This document shows positions 26,805 through 35,599 of a DNA stretch of 64,000 bases, one piece after another. The notes under the pieces were generated by a model. The model was not told the DNA's origin. It did not search any database and worked only from the letters and a program-made list of their open reading frames with translations. The stretch covers positions 2,955,001 to 3,019,000 of the forward strand of contig NZ_CP102268.1 in assembly GCF_025148285.1 (NCBI RefSeq), in the 5' to 3' direction. Position numbers and translations under genes: made by a program. The first letter of the stretch is position 1. The number at the start of each line of letters is the position of its first letter. Origin of the DNA: Marvinbryantia formatexigens DSM 14469 (lineage in GTDB: Bacteria > Bacillota > Clostridia > Lachnospirales > Lachnospiraceae).

Positions 26805-27845
26805 ATGGAGAAGACAATGTATCTGGTAACAGGCGCGGCAGGATTTTTGGGAAGCCATGTATGTGATGAACTTCTGTCAAGGGGGGACCGCGTGCGTGCT
26901 CTGGTCCTGCCGGGCGATAAATCCGTAAAATATATTCCGGATGAGGTGGAAATCGTGGAAGGAAACCTGTGCGACATGGCATCCCTGGAAAACTTTTTTA
27001 CGGTACCAAAGGGAAGCGCATCTGTGGTCATCCACTGCGCGAGCATGGTTACTACAAACGCGGAATTTAACCAGAAGCTGGTGGACGTCAATGTAGGCGG
27101 AACCCGGAACATGATCGAACAGTGCCTGAAGCATCCGGAATGTAAAAAAATGGTATATGTAAGCTCTACCGGAGCCATTCCGGAGCAGTCCAAGGGGACG
27201 CCTATCCGTGAGACGAAGAGATTTACTCCGATTGATGAAGAACGGCAGGTAGGGTGCTACAGCCAGACAAAGGCGATGGCTACGCAGGCAGTGCTGGATG
27301 CATGCAGGGAGAAGGGGCTGAAGGCATGCGTGGTCCATCCCAGCGGGATCCTGGGACCGAAGGATTACGCAATCGGAGAAACGACAGGGACTGTGATCAA
27401 GATCATGAACGGCAAAATGCCTGTGGGAATGGGCGGCTCTTTTAATCTCTGCGATGTGCGTGACCTGGCTTATGGCTGCGTGGCGGCAGCGGATAAGGGC
27501 AGGATCGGGGAGTGTTATATCCTGGGAAACAAAGAGGTAACGTTAAAGGAAATGTGCCGGATGCTCCATGCCGCCAGCGGATGCAGGACGCCATATTTCT
27601 ATGTACCCATTGGAATGGCGTACAAGCTGGCGGCACAGATGGAGAAGAAGTCCAAAAAGACAGGGGAAAAGCCGCTGATGACTAATTTTGCGGTTTACAA
27701 CCTGGCAAGAAACAACGAGTTTGATTATTCCAAGGCAGAGAAGGAACTGGGTTATCATACAAGGCCTTATGAGGAGACGCTGAAGGATGAAGCCGAGTGG
27801 CTGATGGCAGAGGGATATATCAGATGTGGGATGACTGAACAATAA
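26805..27845 (+). CDS. NAD(P)-dependent epimerase/reductase, extended SDR
   Basis: A 346-residue extended short-chain dehydrogenase. TGAAGFLGSHV near the N-terminus is the Rossmann glycine motif, VYVSSTGA holds the catalytic Ser/Thr, and YSQTK is the YxxxK pair. Its size and VHPSGILGP segment resemble dihydroflavonol-reductase/3-beta-HSD-like SDRs. AGAGAGG lies 8 bases before the ATG at 26805. It would reduce or epimerise a sugar, sterol-like or lipid substrate; which one cannot be said. Confidence 0.85.
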   Translation: MEKTMYLVTGAAGFLGSHVCDELLSRGDRVRALVLPGDKSVKYIPDEVEIVEGNLCDMASLENFFTVPKGSASVVIHCASMVTTNAEFNQKLVDVNVGGTRNMIEQCLKHPECKKMVYVSSTGAIPEQSKGTPIRETKRFTPIDEERQVGCYSQTKAMATQAVLDACREKGLKACVVHPSGILGPKDYAIGETTGTVIKIMNGKMPVGMGGSFNLCDVRDLAYGCVAAADKGRIGECYILGNKEVTLKEMCRMLHAASGCRTPYFYVPIGMAYKLAAQMEKKSKKTGEKPLMTNFAVYNLARNNEFDYSKAEKELGYHTRPYEETLKDEAEWLMAEGYIRCGMTEQ

Positions 27846-27871
27846 ACGAGAAGAAGAGAAAGGAGACAGAA

Positions 27872-28534
27872 ATGAAAGACAGTATACTTCGGGAAACAGA
27901 AGACGGAACAAAAATGGTATTCAGCGGAGGAAAAGAATTTGTGGAAGCCGTGGCGCACGCTTCCTCCAAAGAAGAACTGAGACAACTGCTGAAAGCGGGA
28001 GGTATTTATGAATTCAGCGAGGAGGAGCTGGAGGAAAGCTATAAGAACCTGGCACTGTCCCAGGACTGGGAGGCTCTTTCGGAGCTGTTCCGGGACAGGG
28101 ATTACGATAGCTGCAGAAGAAAGCTGGAGGCGCATGGCATAACAACGACCAGGGAGCATTTTGACCTGATTAATGAAGTGGTCGCTACCGCTTCCGATGA
28201 CGCGCTGATCCGTGAAATCCTTCACAAGGAAGATATGGAAAGCACGCTGGAGGCGCTGCACCGGCATGGATACCGTCATATGACGGCGGATTTTCTGCTT
28301 CTTGTCCGGGAAAACGCCCTGTATTTTTATGAGGATGCCCTTCTGACGCCGCAGGAGATCCAGGAGCTTTCCGGAAAGGATTTTTATGAACGCTGTAAAA
28401 AATCAATCAATCTGATATTTGCTTTAAGCAGCATTGCGGGCCTGTCGCTTGGGATCAGCGGCGTGGCGGATCCGGCCCTGCTGATCGCCATTGCAGGGGG
28501 TATCAGCCTGATGTTCGGGGAAAACCAGCAGTGA
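27872..28534 (+). CDS. Nif11-like repeat protein with hydrophobic C-terminus
   Basis: An unrecognised 220-residue protein. Three stretches share a helix-Gly-helix pattern: LKAGGIYEFSEEELEE, LEAHGITTTREHFDLI and LHRHGYRHMTADFLLL, which resembles the second half of the Nif11 domain found in some peptide leaders. The last 40 residues are Gly/Ala-rich and hydrophobic (IAGLSLGISG, then LLIAIAGGISLMFG), a likely membrane hairpin. AAAGGAGA precedes the ATG. It lies in one run with the acyltransferase and SDR. Nif11 relationship is inference. Confidence 0.55.
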   Translation: MKDSILRETEDGTKMVFSGGKEFVEAVAHASSKEELRQLLKAGGIYEFSEEELEESYKNLALSQDWEALSELFRDRDYDSCRRKLEAHGITTTREHFDLINEVVATASDDALIREILHKEDMESTLEALHRHGYRHMTADFLLLVRENALYFYEDALLTPQEIQELSGKDFYERCKKSINLIFALSSIAGLSLGISGVADPALLIAIAGGISLMFGENQQ

Positions 28535-28567
28535 TAAAGAAATCGGAAAGTCAGAAAAAAACTGCAA

Positions 28568-28630
28568 ATTAATATAGCAGAAACGAAAGTGTGACAATAC
28601 ATAAAAAAAACTCTGGTAAAGTAAGCGCAT
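28568..28630 (+). promoter_or_regulatory. Shared promoter element, copy 2
   Basis: CAGAAACG (28578-28585), ACAATACATAAAAA (from 28594) and TGGTAAAGTAA (TAAAGTAA at 28617), then GCATCAA, lie in the order and spacing of copy 1. The extended -10 would be TGGTAAAGT. It drives the gene at 28675 and the hydrolase. Confidence 0.7.
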
Positions 28631-28674
28631 CAAACAGATAACGCCCTGGAAGGTAAGGAACAGGAGGAAAAAAT

Positions 28675-29064
28675 ATGGAGACAGCTTATGGCATGCAGCA
28701 GGGAATCTGGGACGTATTGAGCGTAATGTTTACCAGAGGAATCAAACAGATCCAGTTAAGAAGAAAGCGCCAGAAATGGAGCGTATTCGTGATGCTGGAG
28801 GAAGAAGCTGGGGAATACCGGATATGTGAAAAAAATGCACAGGTGGAGATCAGGGACGCGTTCAACAGCAACCTTGTAGCCCAGTATTATGAAGGGAAAG
28901 AAAAAAGAATCATTCTTTTTATTCCGCGGGGCTGGAAAGAAAAGGTAAGAATCTGCCTGAAGAAAGGCTGCGTCCGCTGCTTTCAGAAAAAGCCCTTTGA
29001 GTGTCTGGAAATATGGACGAGGAAAGGCGCAGTGATTTACGAAAATGAGGAGGAGCAGCTGTGA
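28675..29064 (+). CDS. Unknown protein co-translated with a hydrolase
   Basis: A 129-residue basic protein with alternating strands and helices and a Cys/Lys-rich part CLKKGCVRCFQKK. No family was recognised. ACAGGAGGA lies before the ATG. Its TGA overlaps the GTG start of the hydrolase by four bases, which couples their translation. Its promoter is the shared element, copy 2. Confidence 0.65.
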   Translation: METAYGMQQGIWDVLSVMFTRGIKQIQLRRKRQKWSVFVMLEEEAGEYRICEKNAQVEIRDAFNSNLVAQYYEGKEKRIILFIPRGWKEKVRICLKKGCVRCFQKKPFECLEIWTRKGAVIYENEEEQL

Positions 29065-29999
29065 AAATCATCATCGGACTGGGAATTGTGGCAGCAGTAG
29101 TTTTTGTGCTGAGAAAACTGCTTCGGATTCGGTTTTACCTTATGCTGGCGGTAGGAAGGACGACCATGGTGCATGGTTTTCTGGATCGGATCCTCACCGG
29201 GAAAAAGGAAGACAGAAGGGTTGGGGAACAGATGGAGTGGCTGCATCGGCAGGAGCTTCAGGAAACAGAGATCCAAAGCCGGGACGGGGTATCGCTGAAA
29301 GGATATTTTCTGGAGCATCCGCAGGCAGAAAGGATTATACTGATGTTCCACGGATGGCGCGGCGGATGGGATAAGGATGGAGCCGCTTTGGCCCATGGAC
29401 TGTATGAAAAGAAGTGCAGCGTCCTGTTGGTCAGCCAGCGCGCTCATGGTTTAAGCGGAGGCGAATATATCGGTTTCGGCGTATTAGAACGATACGATTG
29501 TCAGGAGTGGATCTATTATATGGATTGGTATACAGAGAAACTGCCCATTTATCTGGCCGGAGTTTCCATGGGGGCGTCTACGGTACTGATGGCTGCAGGA
29601 GAGCAGCTCCCGGAGCGTGTAAAGGGAGTGATCGCCGACTGTGGATATACTTCTCCTTATGAAATGGTTCGGCTTTTTGCCGAAAAATTCATGCGCATGG
29701 AAAGGGAAAAGGCGGAAAGCACGGTAGAAGAGGTCAACCGCCTTTGCAGGAAAAAGGCGGGATATGACCTCCGGGAGTACAGCACGGTTGAGGCAATGCA
29801 TAACTGCAGGCTACCGATATTTTTCGCTCACGGTACAGAGGATCATTTTGTCCCTTATGAGATGACAATTAAAAATTATGAGGCATGTCGCGGAAAAAAG
29901 CGGCTTTATGCGGTGGAGGGTGCGTCCCATACGAAAAGCTACCTGTCAGAGCCGCATAAGTATATGGAAGAGGTGGCGTTTTTCTTCCAATGGGAATAG
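29061..29999 (+). CDS. Alpha/beta hydrolase, membrane-anchored
   Basis: A 312-residue serine hydrolase. Residues 2-18 form a membrane anchor. LMFHGWRGG is the oxyanion loop, GVSMGAS holds the nucleophilic Ser, HGTEDHFVP the Asp and GASHTKSY the His. The layout resembles YqkD/BAAT-type hydrolases that act on acyl esters or peptides. The start is a GTG after AGGAGGAGC, overlapping the previous gene. Together with the acyltransferase it suggests acyl-group chemistry in this locus. Confidence 0.87.
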   Translation: MKIIIGLGIVAAVVFVLRKLLRIRFYLMLAVGRTTMVHGFLDRILTGKKEDRRVGEQMEWLHRQELQETEIQSRDGVSLKGYFLEHPQAERIILMFHGWRGGWDKDGAALAHGLYEKKCSVLLVSQRAHGLSGGEYIGFGVLERYDCQEWIYYMDWYTEKLPIYLAGVSMGASTVLMAAGEQLPERVKGVIADCGYTSPYEMVRLFAEKFMRMEREKAESTVEEVNRLCRKKAGYDLREYSTVEAMHNCRLPIFFAHGTEDHFVPYEMTIKNYEACRGKKRLYAVEGASHTKSYLSEPHKYMEEVAFFFQWE

Positions 30000-30129
30000 A
30001 TTTGCCAAGTATAGAAGGAATAATTTATGGGTACGGAACTAAAGCGAAATGTGGAAAAATGAAAATAATAAGAAGCAAAAAAATTAGTATCCCTGTTGTA
30101 CAAAAGACAGGAGAGAAAGAGAGGAATTT

Positions 30130-30222
30130 ATGAAAACATTTTTAAAAGCGGCAGCAGGAATCGCAGTAATAGGACTGGTTATTTTGGGAGTGAAGAAGCT
30201 TTGGGATAAATATCATTGTTAA
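30130..30222 (+). CDS. Thirty-residue single-helix membrane peptide
   Basis: A small gene of 30 codons from ATG 30130 to TAA 30220-30222: KTFLKAAAG then a helix IAVIGLVILGV and a basic tail KKLWDKYHC. AAGAGAGGA lies 6 bases before the ATG, which supports translation. It lies between the hydrolase and the GH3 gene. It is too short for family assignment; a regulatory or membrane-stress peptide is possible. Confidence 0.55.
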   Translation: MKTFLKAAAGIAVIGLVILGVKKLWDKYHC

Positions 30223-30358
30223 AGAGGAAAAATTGTGTTTATCTGCCAGACAATGATAATATAGAATTAATGATACTGACGCTTCAGATATCTGATAACT
30301 GCCCCAAATGAGTCCATAGGAAACTGAAGTCATTGCAGAGAAAAAGAAAGGAAACGAA

Positions 30359-32749
30359 ATGAAAGATAGACAACAGATTAAAAAAACAGCACAGGAAATT
30401 ATTGAGAACCTTACTGATGAACAGAAGCTTGCACAGCTTACCTGTATGTTTTGCGGAAATCAAATCCCATCAGCGCTTCTGCACCGGTTTGTGAACGGGT
30501 TAGGGGAGATTGCAGTAATGCCGGGAGATAATGATAAAGCGGAGAATGCGGCGGCAGCCAGGGAAGAGCAGGATATCGTGAAAGAGCACTGTGGTATTCC
30601 GGCACTTCGACATAACGAAGCAGTGACAGGGCTGATGACTGCGGACGGAACGGTATTTCCGTCTGCTATAGGACTTGGTGCTACATGGGATCCGGATATT
30701 GTGGAAGAAATGGCAGATATTATTCGGAAGCAGATGGTATCGACCGGTATGCGGCAGGCACTTTCTCCAGTCATGGACGTAGCGAGAGATCCCCGTTGGG
30801 GTCGGGTCGGAGAAACCTACGGGGAAGATCCGACGCTCAGCGCAGCCATGAGCGTCGCTTTTACAAAAGGGCTCCAGTCAGAAGATTTGGAAAACGGTGT
30901 GATTGCGACAGGAAAGCATTTCCTTGGATATGGCATGAGCGAGGGCGGCCTGAATATGGCGGTGAATGAGATTCCTGCAAGGGAACTCCGTGAGGTTTAC
31001 GCAAAACCGTTCCAGGCAGCTATTACAGAAGCAGGGCTGGCCTCCATGATGAATTCTTATGGAGTGATCGATGGGGAGATGGTCATCGGTTCGGAGGAGA
31101 TTCTGACGAAGCTTCTGCGTGACGAGATGGGGTTTGACGGCGTTGTTGTTTCAGATTATATGTCTATCAATAAGATGACAGATCTGAAGATCAGCGGATC
31201 ATCGGAAGAGGCCGGAGTTCAGGCCTTAAAAGCCGGACTTGATTCGGAACTTCCGACGCCTTACGGCTATCGTGAGGGAATCCTGAAAGCAATTCAGGAG
31301 GATAAAGAAGCAAGGAAAGCATTTGATAGGGCTGTGCAGAAAGTGATCGAGGCGAAGGTGAAACTTGGGCTGTTCGAAAACCCTTATGGGAAAGAAGAGC
31401 TCCTCGAAGAGGCATACGACAGGGCGAAGACTGCTTCGGCGGCGCTGAAAGCAGCAAGGGAATCGATTGTCCTGGTAAAAAACGACGGAATCCTTCCTCT
31501 TGATAAAAAAATCAAGAGAATTGCTGTGATTGGTCCCCATGCTGATTCGCTTCGGCTCTTATTTGGATGTTATACTTATCCGGCAGTGCTTGACCGGAAC
31601 ATATCCGGATCTATGAGTGATATGGCGGGTATGCAGGATACCCGAAAAGAACAGGAAGAGAATCCTTATCAGATGCCTTATCTTCCGGGAAGCACGGTGC
31701 GCGGAACATCTCCTTATATTGAGGAACGGCTCAGAGAAGCGTTGGGAGACCGGACAGTTACGATCCTCCAGGCAATCCGGGAGAAATGCCCGGATGCAGA
31801 GATTTTATTTGAGAAAGGCTGCGACGTGGCAGGAAATGACAGAAGTGGATTTGAAGCAGCGGAGAAAGCTGCACGGGAAGCGGATGTTGTCCTCCTGATC
31901 GGCGGTGGAAAATACGGATGGGGATCAAACTGTACAACAGGAGAGGGCATTGATACGGACAGGATCGGGCTCCCGGGAGTGCAGGAGGAACTGGCAGCAA
32001 GGATTCAGGCGGCAGGAACTCCGGCAGTTTACGTGCATATGGATGCAAAACCACTGTCAAGTGAGTTCATCTCAGAAAACTATCCGGCAGTTATTGAGAA
32101 CTGGTTCCCCGGAGAGACCGGAGGAAGAGCACTGGCTGATGTGCTGTTCGGAGATTATAATCCGGCCGGGAGACTGCCCATGACGGTGGTAAGGAATGCA
32201 GGACAGATTCCCATGTATTCTTCCCAGAAGAACGGCAGCGGATATCACGGCGGAGCAGGCATGGTGCTGTGTAAATACGTGGAGGGCAAAAAAGAACCGC
32301 TGCATTATTTCGGAGAAGGATGCAGCTATACAACCTTTGAATATTCTGATCTGAAAGTGCAGGAAAAAGCGGCTCCGGATGGAACCGTAGAAGTAGCCTG
32401 CACAGTGAAAAATTCCGGATCCAGAGATGGCGAAGAAGTTGTACAGCTCTATGTGACAGACGAACTGGCATGTATGATACGTCCGGTGCAGGAGCTTGCC
32501 GGATTTTACAGGGTTTTTCTGAGAGCTGGTGAGAGTAAGAGAGTTTCTTTCCGAATGAAGACAGACCAGTTCGCATTCCTGGATCAGAAAATGGGATGGC
32601 TTGTAGAAGCAGGAGAGATGACGGTCAAAATAGGAAGTTCATCGAGAGATATCCGTCTGACAGGAATGTTTAAAATCACAAGTAGTATGTATGTTGAAGG
32701 AAAAACCAGGGGATTTTATGCAAAAGCATGGGAAGGGAATCTTGCATGA
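30359..32749 (+). CDS. GH3 beta-glucosidase/beta-xylosidase
   Basis: A 796-residue cytoplasmic GH3 enzyme with the usual order: TIM barrel (about 20-330) with DPRWGRVGETYGEDP, the KHFLGYG motif and nucleophile Asp in VVVSDYMSI; alpha/beta sandwich (about 370-600); fibronectin-like end (about 660-770). It removes terminal beta-linked glucose or xylose from small glycosides. No signal peptide is seen. GAAAGGAAA precedes the start. It is only distantly like the GH3 enzymes at 550 and 43410. It may deglycosylate the product of the locus or a plant glycoside. Confidence 0.9.
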   Translation: MKDRQQIKKTAQEIIENLTDEQKLAQLTCMFCGNQIPSALLHRFVNGLGEIAVMPGDNDKAENAAAAREEQDIVKEHCGIPALRHNEAVTGLMTADGTVFPSAIGLGATWDPDIVEEMADIIRKQMVSTGMRQALSPVMDVARDPRWGRVGETYGEDPTLSAAMSVAFTKGLQSEDLENGVIATGKHFLGYGMSEGGLNMAVNEIPARELREVYAKPFQAAITEAGLASMMNSYGVIDGEMVIGSEEILTKLLRDEMGFDGVVVSDYMSINKMTDLKISGSSEEAGVQALKAGLDSELPTPYGYREGILKAIQEDKEARKAFDRAVQKVIEAKVKLGLFENPYGKEELLEEAYDRAKTASAALKAARESIVLVKNDGILPLDKKIKRIAVIGPHADSLRLLFGCYTYPAVLDRNISGSMSDMAGMQDTRKEQEENPYQMPYLPGSTVRGTSPYIEERLREALGDRTVTILQAIREKCPDAEILFEKGCDVAGNDRSGFEAAEKAAREADVVLLIGGGKYGWGSNCTTGEGIDTDRIGLPGVQEELAARIQAAGTPAVYVHMDAKPLSSEFISENYPAVIENWFPGETGGRALADVLFGDYNPAGRLPMTVVRNAGQIPMYSSQKNGSGYHGGAGMVLCKYVEGKKEPLHYFGEGCSYTTFEYSDLKVQEKAAPDGTVEVACTVKNSGSRDGEEVVQLYVTDELACMIRPVQELAGFYRVFLRAGESKRVSFRMKTDQFAFLDQKMGWLVEAGEMTVKIGSSSRDIRLTGMFKITSSMYVEGKTRGFYAKAWEGNLA

Positions 32750-32850
32750 ATCAGAAGATAGAAAAAATCCTAAAAACCAGGCGAGAAATATATATTCCTT
32801 TCCTTCACGCAATTTACAATTAACAATACTCAAACAAAAATGAAATATTT

Positions 32851-32896
32851 CAAAAACAAATCATTGTTATGATAAAAACATCCATAGTAAAGTAAA
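32851..32896 (+). promoter_or_regulatory. Shared promoter element, copy 3 (weaker)
   Basis: CAAAAACA at 32851, ATAAAAACA and AGTAAAGTAA (TAAAGTAA at 32888) follow the pattern of copies 1 and 2 with 37 rather than 39 bases between the outer blocks. It lies just before the ribosome site of the 77-residue gene. Confidence 0.5.
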
Positions 32897-32913
32897 AAAA
32901 GGAGACTTAAAAT

Positions 32914-33147
32914 ATGGCAAAATCAAAATTAGTAAAAGCAAATGAAAAGATTGCGGAAAAAGTTGTGGGCGGCTACAAAAAAATCGAGGAAGGTGCCGTA
33001 GGAGGATATAAAAAAATAGAAGAGAGCGCAGTCGGCGGCTTCAACAAAATGGCGGATAAATTTGTTGATAACTTCCTCACAAAGGATGGGGAATCAGTAG
33101 AAGAGGCGAAGACCCGGCTGGCAGCGGAGCAGAAGGCAAGACAATAG
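32914..33147 (+). CDS. Small amphipathic repeat protein
   Basis: A 77-residue protein with three 11-residue repeats starting at Val18, Val29 and Val40 (VGGYKKIEEGA, VGGYKKIEESA, VGGFNKMADK). An 11-residue period is typical of amphipathic helices that lie on membranes. AAAGGAGAC precedes the ATG. It stands between the GH3 gene and the two-component genes and has its own promoter element. Function unknown; it resembles small conserved Lachnospiraceae proteins. Confidence 0.7.
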   Translation: MAKSKLVKANEKIAEKVVGGYKKIEEGAVGGYKKIEESAVGGFNKMADKFVDNFLTKDGESVEEAKTRLAAEQKARQ

Positions 33148-33234
33148 GGATATTGCTGCCAGAACATGCTATTGGAAGTATCTGTCCGGCAATCAAAAGG
33201 AAAGAAAAACGGGCAGATACAGGAGGGATTCGGA

Positions 33235-33906
33235 ATGATAAAAATACTTGTAGTGGAAGATGATGAGAAACTGAATCAGATTGTCTGTACGTATCTGAAT
33301 GACAGCGGTTTTCATGCAAAGGGATGCTTAAATGCCAGGAATGCTTATGACGAAATGTATAATAACCGCTATGACCTGATCATTTCCGATATCATGATGC
33401 CGGAGATTGACGGATTTGAATTTGCAGGTACGGTCAGGCAGGTAAGTCCAACAATACCGATCCTTTTTATGTCCGCAAAAGACGACCTGCCCTCCAAGCA
33501 GAAAGGATTTCAGTTGGGAATCGATGATTACATGGTAAAGCCCATTGAGCTTGCGGAATTGTTGCTTCGGGTACGGGCGCTTTTGAGGCGGGCAAATATT
33601 GAGATGGAACGGAAGATTACGGTTGGGAATCTCCTGCTGGATGCAGACGGTATGAGCGCCGAGATTGACGGGGAAGAAATCAGCCTTACGGCGAGGGAAT
33701 TTAATCTCATTTATAAATTGTTGTCTTATCCGAAAAAGATATTTTCCAGGGCACAGCTTATGGATGAATTCTGGGGTGTGGAAAGTGAAGCCAGCCTGCG
33801 GGCAGTTGACGTTTATGTGACGAAACTCAGGGATAAGTTGTCGGCCTGCGACGGATTTAAGATCGTAACCGTAAGAGGACTTGGATATAAGGCGGTTTTA
33901 AAATGA
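33235..33906 (+). CDS. Response regulator, OmpR family
   Basis: A 223-residue regulator. The receiver domain has the acidic start VVEDDEK, phospho-acceptor Asp in LIISDIMMPEIDG and Lys in DYMVKPI; the C-terminal winged helix ends VRGLGYKAVLK. CAGGAGGGA lies 6 bases before the ATG at 33235. It overlaps the sensor kinase by four bases. It is the natural candidate to control the three shared promoters in this locus, but no binding site is proven. Confidence 0.92.
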   Translation: MIKILVVEDDEKLNQIVCTYLNDSGFHAKGCLNARNAYDEMYNNRYDLIISDIMMPEIDGFEFAGTVRQVSPTIPILFMSAKDDLPSKQKGFQLGIDDYMVKPIELAELLLRVRALLRRANIEMERKITVGNLLLDADGMSAEIDGEEISLTAREFNLIYKLLSYPKKIFSRAQLMDEFWGVESEASLRAVDVYVTKLRDKLSACDGFKIVTVRGLGYKAVLK

Positions 33907-35045
33907 ATAAATCAGATCAGAAAGAGTCAGGACTGAGGCGGGAAAGCCTTTTTCCGCCCTCTCTTTTTGGCACATATTTAGGGGTTCTCCTGCTAATGTC
34001 AGGTCTTCATACAGGGCTTATTGTCTTATGTAATAGAGTCGGATGGAATGAACTTGTCCAGATAATCATTCCTATGGTCTATTGGGGGATCGTAGCAGTG
34101 GGACTTACTTTATTTATCAGAAAGAAAATGAAGGATACCTATGATGAGCCGCTGCATCATCTGGCCGAGGCCACCGATAAGGTTGCAAACGGTGATTTTT
34201 CTGTGTATGTCCCCACGATCCACACACAGGATAAATGGGATTATCTGGATGTCATGATTGTAGATTTCAACAAGATGGTGGAAGAACTGGGGAGTATCGA
34301 AACACTGAAAACGGATTTTGTATCCAATGTGTCCCACGAAATGAAGACACCCATTGCCATCATAAAGAATTATGCAGAGCTGCTGCAGACAGCAAGCGTC
34401 ACAGAGGAACAGAGAAGGGAATATGCGGAAAATATCGAAAAGGCTTCTATGCGGCTGTCAAATCTGATCAGTAACATTTTAAAGCTGAATAAGCTGGAAA
34501 ACCAGACGATTGTTCCGGATCCGGAAACATATGACGTGTGCCGGCAGCTATGTGAGTGTATCCTTCAGTTTGAAGAGTCCTGGGATGACAAAGAGCTGGA
34601 ACTGCAGACAGAAATTGAAGATATTGCCATGGTGGAGGCGGACGAAAGCCTTCTGGAGCTGGTATGGAATAATCTTCTGTCCAATGCCATTAAATTTACG
34701 GAGAAGGGCGGCATGGTTACCGTGAAGCAGACATCGGATGAAAAAACGGTTACAGTGTCTGTTACGGATACGGGATGTGGTATGGCCCCGGATAGTGTAA
34801 AACACATTTTTGATAAATTTTATCAGGGGGATACCTCCCATTCAAAAGAAGGAAATGGGATCGGTCTGGCGCTGGTAAAACGGGTATTGGAACTGTCAGA
34901 CGGTAATATCCAGGTTTTTAGCAGGGAAGGGGAGGGAAGCACTTTCGTTGTAACCCTGCCTGCTGCGGGAGCGCACGAAAATGGGAATGGGGGAAAGTAT
35001 CATGACCTGTACGGAAAACAGGGGGAAGGAATTTGTAGGATATGA
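33903..35045 (+). CDS. Sensor histidine kinase
   Basis: A 380-residue kinase with two membrane helices (about 20-45 and 52-75) and almost no external loop, a HAMP-like linker, the phospho-acceptor His in SNVSHEMKTPIA, and the N, G1 and G2 boxes (NNLLSNAIKFT, DTGCGMA, GNGIGLALVK). A short external part fits kinases that sense within the membrane or through a partner. It is coupled to its regulator and to the following membrane protein. Confidence 0.9.
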   Translation: MNKSDQKESGLRRESLFPPSLFGTYLGVLLLMSGLHTGLIVLCNRVGWNELVQIIIPMVYWGIVAVGLTLFIRKKMKDTYDEPLHHLAEATDKVANGDFSVYVPTIHTQDKWDYLDVMIVDFNKMVEELGSIETLKTDFVSNVSHEMKTPIAIIKNYAELLQTASVTEEQRREYAENIEKASMRLSNLISNILKLNKLENQTIVPDPETYDVCRQLCECILQFEESWDDKELELQTEIEDIAMVEADESLLELVWNNLLSNAIKFTEKGGMVTVKQTSDEKTVTVSVTDTGCGMAPDSVKHIFDKFYQGDTSHSKEGNGIGLALVKRVLELSDGNIQVFSREGEGSTFVVTLPAAGAHENGNGGKYHDLYGKQGEGICRI

Positions 35046-35556
35046 ATACAAAGAAATCTGTACGGATAAGGATAAGGCTTCCTTTATAATGGACGGATAT
35101 GAGAATTTCGGATGGGAGGTGGACGGGAATATCCGTGAGCGTGCGGATGCAGGGTGCAATCTGCATTTTCAGAATAAAGTGGTCCTGCATCTGAAACGGA
35201 ACCGGAAGATTGTGAACCGGATGGAGCTTACCCGTCTGCAAAGGAATTTTGATGCGTGCGTGAATGAGATTGAAGCCCTGGAGAAGGAAAAAACATCTAA
35301 GGCGACCGTATATGCCCTGGCGGTCGGGATTGTGGGAACTGCGTTTATGGCAGCTTCAACCTTTGCGGTAACAGCACAGCCGCCCCACGTATTCCTGTGC
35401 GTACTCTTTGCAATACCGGGGGTTATTGGCTGGATACTTCCGTATTTTATATATAAGAGAACGGCCGCAAGGCAGACGGAAAAAATGAACCGGTTGATTG
35501 AAGAAAAATATGATGAAATTTATTTGATCTGTGAAAAAGGAAACCGGTTATTGTGA
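35002..35556 (+). CDS. Membrane protein linked to the two-component system
   Basis: A 184-residue protein that begins inside the 3' end of the kinase gene. The first 95 residues are soluble (YEYKEICTDKDK, then a polar part), followed by two membrane helices (about 100-120 and 127-150) and a basic tail. The ATG at 35002 follows GGGGGAAA by 5-7 bases and was preferred to 34981. It may be a target or accessory of the kinase. No known family. Confidence 0.65.
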   Translation: MTCTENRGKEFVGYEYKEICTDKDKASFIMDGYENFGWEVDGNIRERADAGCNLHFQNKVVLHLKRNRKIVNRMELTRLQRNFDACVNEIEALEKEKTSKATVYALAVGIVGTAFMAASTFAVTAQPPHVFLCVLFAIPGVIGWILPYFIYKRTAARQTEKMNRLIEEKYDEIYLICEKGNRLL

Positions 35557-35560
35557 GATC

Positions 35561-35599
35561 AGGGGAAGGGACATTGGCATGGCCGATGTCCCTTCCCCT
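35561..35599. terminator. Bidirectional terminator, 14-bp stem
   Basis: AGGGGAAGGGACAT (35561-35574) pairs perfectly with 35586-35599, followed by AATTTCTTTTA. It separates the two-component unit from the opposing AraC remnant and overlaps the AraC stop codon. Confidence 0.85.

Noticed and set aside
30359-32749. Possible duplication of the GH3 genes at 550, 30359 and 43410
   Set aside because: Domain order and residues around the nucleophile differ (TDNANTG, SDYMSI, SDWDSI), so they are separate family members rather than recent copies.
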